DNA of 64,000 nt from Posidonia oceanica (Eukaryota; Streptophyta; Magnoliopsida; Alismatales; Posidoniaceae). The notes below the pieces were generated by a model that had not been told where the DNA came from, searched no databases, and worked only from the letters and a program-made list of their open reading frames with translations. Shown here piece after piece: positions 9,616-20,964 of this stretch. Location of the stretch: contig JAZBRS010000049.1 of the NCBI GenBank assembly GCA_037176725.1, positions 39,672,001-39,736,000 on the forward strand, read 5' to 3'. The stretch's first letter is position 1. Every line of letters starts with the position of its first letter. The position numbers were made by a program, and so were the translations under genes.

Positions 9616-10668
9616 CTAGAAAGGATTATTGTGAACGGCCAAGGAGTTGACATGTTCAAGATCTGGTAAAAAGTTAACCGGCTCGCACTGATTAACGCGG
9701 TATAAAGCATCAAAGAGTTCAGGATCAAAAGGGACAGTCTGTGAAGAGACAGAGGAGACAGCCTCGATCCGCTCCTTCTCAAAGTTCTCCGCCATGACAA
9801 CGATGACATCGTCGCCTCGGCGGAACTTGATCATGCGATGGAGGGTCGAGGGGATAATCTGATGCTTGTGGAGCCAAGGGCGCCCAAGCAGAATGTTGAA
9901 GTTAGGCTCTAAGTCAATGACATAGAATTCCTCATCGAATGTGACCGGACCAATGATAAGGGGAATAATCAAAATCCCAAGAGCGTCATGGTGGGTATTA
10001 TCAAAAGCTGTCATTCCCTTTACAGCTGGAGTAATGTCCTCAGCCTTGAATTCGAGCTTTGTTGCTGTTCGCAAGGGACAGACGTTAAGGCCTGACCCAT
10101 TATCGACCAGCGCAAGGGGAATGCGAAAGTTCTTGAATTGTACCGTGATGAACAAGGGTTGGTTATGATTAATCCCCGCCGGAGGTAACTCATCACTCGT
10201 GAAAGTGATGACCTAGGGCTCGGCAATCATTCCGACCATGCTTTCCAAGGTGGCAGGTTCTATAGCTTGGGACACATGGGTAGCTTGGAACACGCGAAGA
10301 AAAGCCTTGCGGTGTTCGACAGAGGTGTGTATCAGGTCCCAAATGGATATGTCAGCTTTAACCTTTTTGAGTTGGGAAGTAATGTCGACCTTGGGCTGGC
10401 CCTTTTTGGTAGTAGGAAGTGTGGCTTTGGGGACAGGTTCAGCTATGGTGGGTACAAGAGGTTGGCCTGATGGTGACAGAGTTGCAAGTTGGCCTAAGGG
10501 AAGAGGTGCTGCAGGTTCTGGATGACTAGGTCTGGCCACTGGTGCTGGGGGTTTGTAGGCCCTCCCCGATCGCGTCACTTCCGCACACATTTCTGTGGCG
10601 TAGCTGTACGGTACGCGATGGGTGTCCCAGGTTTGGTTGATAACCACGGGAGTGCATGCAGCGAGCAC
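9616..10668 (-). pseudogene. T1 aspartic protease and its N-terminal flank
   Basis: The frame starts with a gag-pro joint (VTRSGRAYKPP, then a Pro-rich stretch) and runs into a retropepsin: PLALVDNGSGLNVCP holds the active-site Asp in the form DNGS usual for the Tat lineage, and ILLGRPWLH is the second conserved block. One in-frame TAG at 10213 separates the flank from the protease. Retropepsin cuts the Gag-Pol polyprotein. The frame is offset from the gag frame, so a frameshift, either programmed or from decay, lies between 10668 and 10750. Confidence 0.88.
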
Positions 10669-10739
10669 GAGAGGGGCTATAGGGGTGCCTATTGGTTGAG
10701 GGAGGTACAGATAAAGGTGGTGGAGGTTGAGGTCTTCCT

Positions 10740-13065
10740 AACAGGTGCACAGGAGACCCTAGCTGAGGCCTGCCTAGGAGATGTACTGGGGATGCTGGCT
10801 ACGGGTTACCTAGTAGGTGTACTGGGGCTTGGGCCCGAGGAAGCATGGTGGCTGGTGCAGAAGAACACTCCGACCTGACGCGCGGTCGGATCATATGAAC
10901 GCCCGACTCAGAGCCGGCGACAGCCGCGAGATAGAGGGAGACTGGACAGGGAGTAGAAACATCATGGATAAGCTCAGAAGGATCTACCACAGATGAGTGA
11001 GATCCGGAAGGGAAAAGAGAATGGATTCTTGAGGTCCCTGCACCTCCCGAATAGGAGTGCTCCGGCAGGGGCTGGTGGACAAAGTTAGCTGGGGTAGATG
11101 CTGATACAGATGCATGAGATGGTGTGGAAGTGGATGCCTCGTGCGTGTCGATCACAATCGTTCCCGATTCGATCAAGTCCTGGATAGCATTCCAGAGAGT
11201 GTAGCAATTATCCGTCGAATGCCCGACGCTTCAATGGAAATTGTAGAAAAGGTTCGCCTTAAACCAATGCGGTAGTGGGTTTGGTGGCAGGCGAACCTCC
11301 GAAAACTTCAGGAGTGATGCAACCTTCGGGAGGACGGCATTTAGCGGTTCCACCAGTGGGACGAACTTCCGCTTCTCAATGTGTGGCCGTCTCTGCTTTT
11401 GGAATTGTCCTTACTGAACCGGTACGGTAGGATAGACCCGTCGAGCGGTGGTAGTGATCAGTGGTGTGGGGTGTGCCCTAGGTGCAGGTGCGTTAAAGAT
11501 TTGAGGAGGGGCAGGCCGAGATGCCAGATGAACAGGCACAGCAGGAGAGTCGACGTATGCAACAGCGGGTTTCGGTGGATCCTTCTTCTTGGGTCGATTG
11601 TTGTTGCTGCCGCTGCTGTTACTGCCGGCGGGGGCCTGCTTGGCAAGCACAGAGAGTGCGGGGAAGTTGCCACTCCGCAACGAACTCTCTACGTGAGTGC
11701 CAGCTCGGATCAGTGCAGTGAAGGTCGTGACGGGTTGGATGCTAAGTAGAGCTTCGGTGGATGGCTGCGCCCCTTTAATAACGATCTCGATAGACTCCTC
11801 GTCAGAGGGCCTATCTCGAACCTGTGATGCAAGGGCACGCCAGCGGCCGACATACTCCTCGAACGGCTCGCCAGGATTCTTCTAGGTTGCGACCAGGTCC
11901 ACGCGCTTTGGGACCAGGTCGAGGTTGAAGAAATATTGTTCCAGGAACGCCTGGCTTAGGTCGTTCCAAGTCTTGATCACAGTCATGTCAAGTGACGTGA
12001 ACCACTTGAGGGCAGGACCGGACAGACTCTTTTGGAACAGGCAGATCAGCAACCTCTCGTCAGCCTGAAGTTGGGCGAGATCACCGCAATACGCCTTCAG
12101 ATGGGCTATGGGGTAGCCCCTACCATCATATTTATCAAAGTCCGGGATCTGAAACTTTGGTGGGAGTACCGCCTCTAGGAAATAGCAGAGATCCCAGAAC
12201 TGGTAGGTCTGGTGGTCTGTACCCTGCACTAGACGTAGTGCTTTCTCCAGAACATCCATCCTGTTATTGATGGGGTCCGAACTAGCTGCCAGAGGTGATG
12301 GGGCAACGGGGGCAGGGACCACGTATGCCGATTGGGTCGCACCAAGGTACTCCTCCGGATCCACCATCACATCACCTGGTGATGCAATATGATGGTTGGC
12401 ATACCCGTGCTGTGGTGGAGTGTAAGGGGGAATGCATGCTGAGTACTGAACCTGATGCAAGGGAGGCAAATAGATGATATGCTGTGTAGTGGGTGCAGAA
12501 TGCTAGAGCAACAGCAGCCGCACCGGTGCGGTGCCGGACGGCGGGCCTGCGGGGTACTGCGCTCCAACCAGTCCGAAGGACAGGCCACTAGGTGGCGGAG
12601 GTGCATGCTGTGTGTGGTGTTGTGTAGATGCAAGAGGCGGGATACGTGCCCCCATCGTCAGAACTGTGAGCAGTTGAGACGATGGTCTAGGCGAAAGTGT
12701 AGAATGAAATGCATGATATGCGGGAGCAAGCCGCACAGGAATCTCAGGACCAACAGGAAAGAAAGAAGGGCGGACTGATAGAGCCATACCCTGCAGCCGC
12801 TGGATAGTGTCCATCAGATACTGGTACTACTCTTCAGGTGTCCCGACAGTGGGAACGCTGAAGTGTAACGCCGGCGGGGGGCCAGAGCCAAGAGGTACAG
12901 ACTGTTTAGAAGATTGAAGTCCTATGGCGAGAGTCGCCGCAGCAACAGAAGGGGTGTCAAAAGTGACATATCCCTGAGAAAGTGGGGTCAGTGGCGCCTC
13001 TGGAATGCGAGTGGTGGTCATCAAGATAGACTCGGTGACCGGATCAGAGGAGCGAATGTCTGCCA
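10740..13065 (-). pseudogene. T1 gag, one frame with several stops
   Basis: Gag builds the particle that packages element RNA. One minus-strand frame runs from about 13065 to 10740 with stops at 12827, 12503, 11882, 11411, about 11230 and 10799, all in register. The order is a Pro/Thr-rich N-terminus; a retrotransposon gag core (FQIPDFDKYDGRGYPIAHLKAY, then ALKWFTSLDMTVIKTWNDL and FLEQYFFN); a basic stretch (NNNRPKKKDPPK); and GHSTDNCYTLWNAIQDLIESG. That last block, which follows NLFYNFH, is the usual Tat zinc-knuckle site, but a TGA and base changes have damaged it. Several stops replace probable Gln codons. The true start codon is not evident. Confidence 0.85.
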
Positions 13066-14449
13066 ATGTCCCACAACAAACTGGGGTGCCCTAGGCAACA
13101 GAGGGGGAAACCTTGGTGTCACAAGGGGCACAGAAGGTTGGTAGTGGGAGTCGGACGGCCCGAAGCAGAAACTGCCTCCGAGGTAAGGGTAAGCAGGGGT
13201 TCGATGGTGCGCTGGGCCACTGCTGACCGAGAGCGAGTCAAAATAGGGCTGCGATGAGCAGAAAGCGGATGAGTTCTACGAGGAGCTATGTTCGCGAAAG
13301 CGAATAGCTTAGAAGGAGATGGTCGAGCACAGGTGTCTCAGCAGAGGTGTTAGTAAGGGGAGTAACTCGAGCTCCAGCTAGGGAACTCGCTCACTGAACT
13401 CTGCGAAGGACGCAACAGAAACTGGGATTAGAAACAGAAAATGAAATGTAAATGCATTAAGTTGTGGCATGAATGACATGTATGCTTTCTAGCATGCTCT
13501 CTCTCACCAATCTAGTGTTTCCTAGCAGGTAGTCTACTTCGGATACCGACAAATGTACAGGTCCCCGACTCAGGTCAGAAAAATAGGTCCCCTATCTAAC
13601 TCCTGGCCCAAAGCTCAGGCAATAACAGGGTAGTGCGTTGGTGGCCTCGACCCCGCCGAAGCATGGGTAGTACCCTCCACTAGCACCGACACGACCCCTG
13701 ACAAGGGGGGACAAACCGACCGACTTATGCCATGCCAAAGCATTGGGGCAAGAGGTCGGGACCATCCTTCGCAGACTGATAGGTGGACTCAGATGAGAAT
13801 ATGCATGCCCTATATGATGCTTCATGCAAATGATTAAAGTCTTTTATCTTGCGTATTTTATTAACTTACGGGTATGCAAGTGTGTTAATGGCTCTAGTTG
13901 ATCCTCGATTTTATTTTTACATGCTATTTTTAATTAGCCGTGGGGAAAGCAATCAGTCTCTAATTGTCCATAGGCTTAATACAAAAAACGGAAAGAAAAT
14001 CACCCAAGCAAGGCAAGCAAACAACATACATCACTGCAAAAGGCATGTTCATGGCATGTGCTAGTGTTGTGGACTTGCTTAGTGAAAGTAGAAAGCAATC
14101 AGCACAATCAAAAGGCAGGTAAGGCATAGTATGTGCATCAGTGTAGTGACATAGCGTACTTGTGTAAAATATACCAAGCATCTGACAAAAGGCATGAGTT
14201 AAAGCAATAATCACGCAAGCATGGCAATGGAATGCCGGAATAAAGGAAGTACTTGAATTAAAGAAGCGAGTAAAGCAGATAAAGTATAAATGCTGAGACA
14301 ATAATTAAAGAGCGGTGCGATAAGTAAATGAATAAGGCAATTAAAGGGAACTAAGCAAGCAGACAAAGCAGACAAAGGCACAAAGGCAAACAAAGATGCA
14401 AAATGCAAGCGAGCGAAAACAAAAACGAAAGTCGGAGTCTAGTATCCCC
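13066..14449 (-). other. T1 5' leader between LTR and gag
   Basis: No reliable gene. The part at 13480-13670 aligns with 56990-57260 in T5, so it is an element leader. On the minus strand TCCTTCGCAG|AGTTCAG at 13401/13400 would fit a 3' splice site ahead of gag. The stretch 13840-14440 is A-rich and simple. Just inside the LTR end, at 14429-14449, comes GGGGATACTAGACTCC, which may be part of the primer site. Confidence 0.55.
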
Positions 14450-14628
14450 AGTAGAGTACCCACTATAATAATCTCGGTGTTCAGATCGTCCATGCACTCC
14501 GCCGAAGCTCGCATGCACTGATCAGAATCAGGTTTACTATTAGCGGCTGTGTCCGAGAAGGAAGACTTAACTCGAAAACACTTAAAAAAGGGGAAAAAAG
14601 GGAAGAAAAGAAGAAGATAAGACAAATC

Positions 14629-14638
14629 AGAGTCGCCA
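14629..14638 (-). other. Primer-site-like motif inside the T1 LTR
   Basis: The minus strand reads TGGCGACTC, identical to the first nine bases expected opposite a plant tRNA-Arg 3' end. It lies about 180 bp inside the LTR end as defined by the solo LTRs, so it cannot be the working primer site of this copy. The same motif lies inside S1 (20805-20813) and, as GGGCGACTC, inside S2 (27404-27413). Confidence 0.55.
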
Positions 14639-15135
14639 CCGTGTCTATTAAGTCGGGAGACAAGGAAAATCGGAGAAATGTGGGAATAATCACGCAAAAC
14701 CAAGCAAAAGATACAATGCAATGCAATGCAAGAGAAATGAGATGCAAATGATGTGACTCGTGCCTAGGATAAGGGCAATATGGTCATTGCGGGCCATGAG
14801 AATGGGTAAGGACTCCTATTACGTGCGGGGAAGGTGTTAGGCACCCCCGACACGCCTGAGAATCGGTCTTTCTAGGCTTACGCTCGCATACGCAGGGTAA
14901 TGCAAACTTCGAATGCCTAAGTGCCATGAATGCCTAATTAGATGCTCATCGGTGTGCTCTAAGTGATGAAATGCGTACATGGAATTAAACATGCAATCTA
15001 AGCGCTCAGCAACGTTGTCTGTGTTACGAACCGGGCGAACCCTGGTCCGTGAGAACTCCAGGCAGTAAGCATCACTGCCCTAAAGCAAATGCAGGCGACA
15101 AAACAAAATGGCGGTAAAACCATACACATGCAAGC

Positions 15136-15140
15136 GACAT
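15136..15140. repeat. Target-site duplication of S1, left copy (GACAT)
   Basis: GACAT directly precedes the LTR start TGTTGACACC and occurs again directly after the LTR end at 20938-20942. Joining the flanks restores a sequence that aligns with uninterrupted LTR copies, including S1 itself (reverse complement of about 20280-20320). Confidence 0.93.
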
Positions 15141-16959
15141 TGTTGACACCCCATTTTGACAAGCCTGAACCAATCGGGACCTTCTGGTGACTTCTGGATC
15201 TAAACCTAGGTCAAAACTACCCCAACCTTTTTCATCTTATCCTTCAAAATAAGCCTAATCTTGACCTAAGCCTACACCTATTTCCCAAGCCCAAAACTTA
15301 CCCAAAAAACATAGGAAAACCCATCACCCCCTACTTAGCAAACCAACCCAAACACTTAGAAATTCTCAACCCGAAACCATTCCCAAAAATCCTAGAAAAC
15401 CTAGGTAAAACTACCCCTTTTCTACACCTCAAAACCCTTCCAAAACTTTCTCAAAACTAAACCAAAGCCCTAGAACCAACACTAGAGACCTAGGCTACAC
15501 ATTCCCCAATTTTCACCCTTCTCAAAACCTTTAAACCCTCCATTTTACCAAATTATCGTTTTCTCTCTCTAGGATTATTCTTTTCTCTTTCCTCTCTCTC
15601 TCTCCTGATTATCCTCCTTCTTTTCATCCCCTTCTCTCCTTTTTTCTTGCCTGGCTGTGGGCCCCCCTTGTGCATCTATCTCTTCTTAATCTTATTCCTA
15701 TTTTTATCTTATTTTTAGCAATTTCCTTGACTTTCAAAAAATTATTTTCTTTCAACTCCTCTCTTTCCCTTTTTTTCCTCCTTTTTTCCCTTTTCTTCTT
15801 CCTTCTCCTTTTCTTTTCTTTCTTTTGCTAAGTCCCTAAAAAATCCTTAAAAACCTCTAAAAACTTTAAAACAAAAGGAAAACAAACCGAAACCCTAAGA
15901 AAAGTAATTAAAAATATTAAGCAAACAATTAAAAACCTAAACCCAACTAAATCTAGCTAAAATGGAAAACCAAGAATGCAAGCTAAAAAATGCAAAACGA
16001 ACCAAAAGAAAATGCTGTAAAATCAAGGAAAAAACTAAAATGCAATCAAAACCAACCAAAAGTGAAGACCCTATCGAAAATAATCAAAAGCAAACCCTAA
16101 GAAGAAGTAAAACAATTAAAGACACTAAGACAAATAATTAATGAAAAACTTAACTTAACATATCTAAGAGGAGCAATTTAAAAACTTAACTAAAAAAAAA
16201 GAGAGAAACAACTAAAGACTTAAAAACACTTAATTAAATAAGAGAAACTTAACTAAAAAACATCAAGAGAACTTAACAAACATAAGATCAAAAATATAAT
16301 TCAAAGAAGACTTAAGAAGAATCCTAAAAGACTAAAATCAAAAGCCAAGACTCACTCTAATTAATCTAAAAACAAACTTTAAAAAAATCCTAATTAACAT
16401 CCCAAGTACTTAACAAGAAAAACATAATAAAAAAACAACTTAGAAGGCTTGATAAACATTTAATCAAAATAAAAAACAGATCAAAGACAAAGAAAACCCT
16501 TAAAACCCTAATCAAATCCAAAATCCCTCTAAACCTGATTAACCAACCAAAAACAATCATTAAAAAATTTAATCAAGGTCCTAACTTAAAATACAATCAC
16601 TCTAATAATTTTACCCATTTTTATTTTATTTTTATCCAATTTTTTTCTCCTCTCTTTCCCTTCCATTTCTCTCTTTCTTCCTATCTTTCTTTTCTTCCTT
16701 TTCTCCTGCTGGGCCCAGTCCGGCCCCTTCCACCCCCGTCTTTCTTTTCTTTCTTTCTTTTTCTTTTCTTCAGCTCGCGGCCCGGCTCGCGATCTGCCTG
16801 CCCCCTTTCTCCACCCCTCTTCTTCCTTCCTCTTCTTCAGTTTTTTTTCTCTTCTCTTCCCGCGGCCAGCTACAGCACTCCCTCCCACCATTTGAATTCG
16901 ATTCTTCCCCCTCCATCAGATCAGCAACAGCCCTCTCTTCTCTCAGCTCTCTCAGCCCT

Positions 16960-18330
16960 TTTTCAGGTAGGCATTTACTGCCTGTCAACTCGCCGGCCTC
17001 CTCTCAACTTCAGCTGCAGTGTTCGGCGCCGGTGGGATTTCAAAATCCACAGCGCGCCCAGCAGCTTCCTCCTTTGCTTAAAAACCTCCGGTCTTCTCCT
17101 CCTTCCAGGCCTTTGGTCATCCGAGAGAGAGAGCTAAGAAATTCAGAGAGAATTCCCCAGCAAAAACTCCTTCTTCTTCCTCTAAAACCAGCAGCATTTC
17201 ACCCTCCTCTTCCCCTGAAACCAAGCCCGTTCCAGCCATCCAATCCCTTGCATTTTCATCCCCCGAACACATCCAGAACACCAATACCCTTCCCCCTCCA
17301 TTCCTCAGCCTTACCACCCCAGAATCACCCCCAGTTCCACCAGAAATCACCACAGCAACCCAACGCCACTTCTTCCAAAATTGCCACCTCTCCTGAGCCA
17401 CAAATCCATCCAAACTTCTCCCACTTTCTCACCAGAACACCACCATCTCAGGCCACCTGAACCCCAGCCTTCTCCCCCCTCACAGGCCAAGACCAGCACT
17501 ACAAACACCTGTGACCTCTCTCTGCCAGAAAGTCACCTCATCTACAAACCTCACCTACAGTCCACCACGACCTAAGCTAACCATCCAGAGACATTCACCC
17601 AGCCCCCAGAAGTTCACCGGCAGCTCCCATCCGGCCAGAGGGGCAGTGGACACCTCCCCCGGCCTCCGGCTGTCTCTGTGCACCCAAAAGTTTCAAATCC
17701 ATCCACCGGTCTTCAAAGCTCGTGGCCAAGCATCTGGGAAGCATCGGAGGGCTCCGTGGAAGCGAGTCCGATCCTCGCAAGCCGCAGACGACGCCCGCAG
17801 CAGCCAGACCGAGCTCACCGCCTTCTGCAAAGTCGACCAACGTCGGGGGGACTCCTCAGCCACGGAAACAGGAAGCTTTCTTCACCCGTAGAATAGTCTC
17901 CTTCCTCTCTCGCTTCTCCACCTCTTAGCCTAGGGATTCCCTCTCTCCTGCGCCGGGTCAACGCTGGGTCAGTGTTGTCTTCTCCGGCGAGCTTCACAGT
18001 ACGTCCCGCCGCTCCGGTTAGCAAAACGTCGCTCCAGCAGCTGTCTCTGCTCCGCTCGGGCCCCAGAAGCATGCTCCAGCCTTCAGACCGCACCGACGCC
18101 GCCTCGTTCGCCCGGACTGCGCCTGAGAAGGTCTGCAGACCTCCGGTGACTTCTCCGGTTCGCTCCAGCCAGCGTCGAACCTCGCCGGACGTCGCCCGAG
18201 CTTCGTCAGGTCTAGGTGAAGCCTTCCCGCCGGTCTGCGCAGCTCCAGCCTCCCTGTGCCGGCGTTCATGGACACTAGAAGCTTTTGCTACAGTGTCCAA
18301 GGCCGTCGGCCATTTCACTGTGCTTTTATT
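16960..18330 (+). other. GC-rich block of LTR S1
   Basis: This 1.4-kb stretch is clearly richer in G+C than the rest of the LTR and carries several open frames of 60-147 codons on both strands. A GC-rich block also occurs at the same relative place in the T1 LTR (23290-24380) and S2 (30360-30968 plus 40850-41500). The frames do not correspond between copies, so coding is unlikely. It may be a promoter or CpG-rich region; that is inference. Confidence 0.5.
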
Positions 18331-18419
18331 TTTTGCTGCCTTGGTTATTTTACCAAATATTGCATTTTTGGTCTCAGTTCTTGCTTATTTGCGTTCAGGT
18401 CCTTTATTTGATTAAATCT

Positions 18420-19280
18420 GTTTATTTCTGAATTAAAACCATATAAAATTGCATGAAAAATATGTAGTTCTATTTATTTGCATATCAGTCCTTTTACTGT
18501 GCTTTCCTTCAATAATAAATTTGATTTTGGCCCTCCAGCTTTTGATTATTGCATTTTAGTCCTGCAGCTGTTTAATTTGATTTAATGCCCTAAGTTTGCC
18601 ATATAAAATTGCATTTTAGGTCCTTATTGTTTTCTATAATTGCCATTTAATCCTCTGTCCTGTTAACTTAGCTTTTATTTTTCAATTTTTGCTTGCTGCA
18701 TTGCATTATTTCCCCCATTTTTTTGATTTTTACATATAGGTCCTTCCTCAATGCACAGTAGTCATTTAAATGCATATTTTGCTTATAAAATTGCATTTTT
18801 GACCCTGCATGATTTGAAAATTGCACATAGGTCCTCTGCATGCTTATAAAAATCATTTAAATGCATATTTTGCTTATAAAATTGCATTTTAGCCCCCACA
18901 CGTTTGGAAAATTGCATATAGGTCCCCCATCTGCATACCCAGACCCACTAGATCCCTGTTTTGCTGGAAAAATTGCATTTTGGACCCTAATGATTTCAAA
19001 ATTGCATTCTAACTGCCACATGGTTTCAAAACTTGTCCTGATGCATATTCATCTTGGAAAATTGCATTTTAAACCCTGTCTTTTGTAAAATTGCATGCAG
19101 ACCCCCCTTTTTTCAAAATCCTTGCATAAAAGCCCCAAACTTTTCAAAACCTTTGCATTTAGACCCCCATCCTTTCAAAAATTGCATTTAAGTCCCCAAT
19201 TTTCTGAAAAATCACCCCTAAGTCTTTTCTTGCATTCTGCAAGCATTGCACTCATGCATTCTAGTTTTTGGCATCCTTTG
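18420..19280 (+). repeat. Reiterated TGCATTTTAG motif zone of LTR S1
   Basis: About 25 loose copies of TTGCATTTTAGGTCC-like units, spaced 25-60 bp, several preceded by TATAAAA (for example near 18445, 18602, 18785 and 18877). The reverse complement zone is at 21960-23290 in the T1 LTR and at 28776-30360 in S2. The TATAAAA copies make this a candidate promoter region, but no single one stands out. Confidence 0.65.
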
Positions 19281-19289
19281 CACACACTT

Positions 19290-19518
19290 AAGTGTCACTA
19301 GCTCCCATTCACAAGGGAGGACCTGTTTCGCACACCCCTAGGACCTCCTGTACACTTAGATCCATTCTTCTCCCCTGTTCTGGCCCTTCTGCCTTGAAGC
19401 TAGGATATCTTCCAATCCGGCCGTTGGATCTTCTCAAACAAGCTACCCGGACGACAGCGACGGAGCGCTCTTCAGCATGGAACAAGCAGATCTCATATCA
19501 GGTTTCAGATTTTCCAGG
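19290..19518 (+). promoter_or_regulatory. Exon-like block ending in a conserved splice donor, LTR S1
   Basis: The block ends TTTTCCAG|GTAAGTCC with the junction after 19517. The T1 LTR (CCCAAG|GTAAGTCC, junction 21729/21728) and S2 (TCCAAG|GTAAGTCC, junction 28552/28551) have the same site, each preceded by an alignable sequence of about 230 bp. Open frames in S1 and S2 look partly alike but are out of register in places and broken in T1, so I do not call a protein. Confidence 0.6.
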
Positions 19519-19980
19519 TAAGTCCTTCTGAACCCCTGCACAGCATTCATTTGCATACCATTTGCATTGCATGCATCGTTTTCGCTTTTTGTTTCCTCGA
19601 TCATGTAGAATAGCGCTTCCTCTTCTTACCCATCAATTCCGTTCCCCTTTTCGCGTATTCCCAAGTGTTTTGTGTTGCGTTTCCCCTGGATTCATCACTT
19701 ATTGCGACTTTCTTCCCCCTTTTCCACGTTCCGATCGCGCCGCGAGCTTTGGGCAGCGTGCGAGACACATCGTGGGGCGGTTTAGTGGAAAACAGTCACA
19801 AAGCGGTGGCAATCCCTCCACTTGCTCATTTTCCCCATTGTAGGTCTTCACACCTACTCTGCGTGGCCCTTAAACAGTGTCTGTTCTCACACACGCACTG
19901 TTTGCTTCTCCTTTCGCTTTTCTAATCCTCTCTCTTTGCATTTGCATCTGCATGGTTTTGCCGAGTTTTTATTCCGCTGC

Positions 19981-20275
19981 TTTTGGCACCGTTTTGCGTG
20001 CCCGCTTCGCTTTTGGCACCGTTTTGCGTGCTCGCTTTGTCTTTGGCACCGTTTTGCGTGCCCACTTTGTTTTTGGCGCCGTTTTGTCTATCCGCTTCAC
20101 TTTTGGCACCGTTTTGTGTGCCCACTTTGTTTTTTGGCACCGTTTTGCATGCCCGCTTTGTCTTTGGCACCGTTTTACGTGCTCGTTTTGCTTTTGGCAC
20201 CATTTTGCGTGCCCGCCTTGCCTTTTGCACCGTTTTGTGTGCCGCTCTCGTTTCTTGCATTGTTTCGTGTGTTTT
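19981..20275 (+). repeat. 30-bp tandem hairpin repeats in LTR S1
   Basis: About ten units of 28-31 bp with the core TTTTGGCACCGTTTTGCGTG followed by CCCGC. The core is an inverted repeat, GGCAC-N8-GTGCC, for example at 19985-20002. Units vary by a few bases. Long open frames on both strands come from the repeat and are not genes. Confidence 0.88.
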
Positions 20276-20339
20276 ACGCCGTTTTCTCTTGCATGTCGCC
20301 TGCATTGCTTGGTTTTATCGTTGTTTTGCTTTACCGCTT

Positions 20340-20830
20340 GCATTTGCATATAGGGCAGTGATGCTTACTGCTTGGAGTTCTCACGAGCCAGGTTACGCCC
20401 GGTTCAGAACACAGACAGCGCTGCTGAGCATTTAGGCTGCACATTTACTTTCCTTGCACTGCATCCCACCACTTTGAGCACACCTATGAGCATTCATTCA
20501 GGCATTCATTGGCATTTAGGCATTTAAATCTGCATTCTCCTGCATATGCGAGCGTAAGCCTAGAAAGACCGATTCTCGGGCGTGTCGGGGGTGCCTAACA
20601 CCTTCCCCGCGCGTAACAGGAGTCCTTGCCCAGTCTTTTGACCCGCAATGACCATATCGCCCTTATCCTAGGCATGAGTCATCTCATTTGCATGTATTTG
20701 CATTTGTTTCCCGTTGCATAGCTTTGCTTTGCATTTCTTGCTTGGTTTTGCGTGTTAGTCCACGCATTTCCCTGATTTTCCTTGTCTCCCGATAATGGAC
20801 ACGGTGGCGATTCTGATTTGTCTTATCTTC
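20340..20830 (+). other. Conserved terminal block of the Tat LTR (copy in S1)
   Basis: The best-conserved part of the three large LTRs: GGTGCCTAACACCTTCCCC, GCGAGCGTAAGCCTAGAAAG and ACACGGTGGCGATTC. The counterparts, reverse complemented, are 14600-15060 in the T1 LTR and 27400-27830 in S2. This position suggests the R-U5 portion of the transcript. It includes the primer-site-like TGGCGATTC at 20805-20813. Confidence 0.7.
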
Positions 20831-20937
20831 TTCCTTTCTTACCTTTTCTCCAATATATTTTAAGTGTTTTCGAGTTGAGCCCTCCTCCTCGGACATCGCC
20901 GCCAATAGTAAGCCTGATTCTGATTGGAATTACTACA

Positions 20938-20942
20938 GACAT
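20938..20942. repeat. Target-site duplication of S1, right copy (GACAT)
   Basis: Follows the LTR end CTACA and matches 15136-15140. To its right the T1 5' LTR resumes in the opposite orientation. Confidence 0.93.
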
Positions 20943-20964
20943 GTAAGGGAAAATAATGTCAAAC

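Larger units (their letters stand above)
15141..20937 (+). mobile_element. S1: solo LTR of the Tat family, 5,797 bp
   Basis: Starts TGTTGACACCCC, ends TTACTACA, and is flanked on both sides by GACAT, so both ends are defined to the base. A solo LTR is what remains after recombination between the two LTRs of a full element. It is the same family as the T1 LTR but in the opposite orientation. Blocks in order: 15150-16570 A-rich and C/T-rich; 16570-16900 C/T-rich; 16960-18330 GC-rich; 18420-19280 reiterated TTGCATTTTAG motifs; 19290-19517 exon-like block; 19981-20275 hairpin array; 20340-20830 conserved terminal block. No coding frame is shared between the copies, so I regard the open frames in it as spurious. 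Confidence 0.94.

Noticed and set aside
17032..18415. Frames of 126-167 codons in the GC-rich LTR block, and 23376-23855 in the T1 LTR
   Set aside because: High G+C removes stops; the frames do not correspond between LTR copies and lack known motifs.
19292..19531. Possible small protein in the LTR exon-like block (similar frames in S1 and S2)
   Set aside because: The frames are out of register in places and T1 has two single-base shifts; the similarity is that of related DNA.
19822..20435. Open frames of 127-179 codons on both strands (S1 LTR)
   Set aside because: They lie wholly in the 30-bp tandem repeats, whose length near a multiple of three keeps several frames open at once. Same for 20823-21366.
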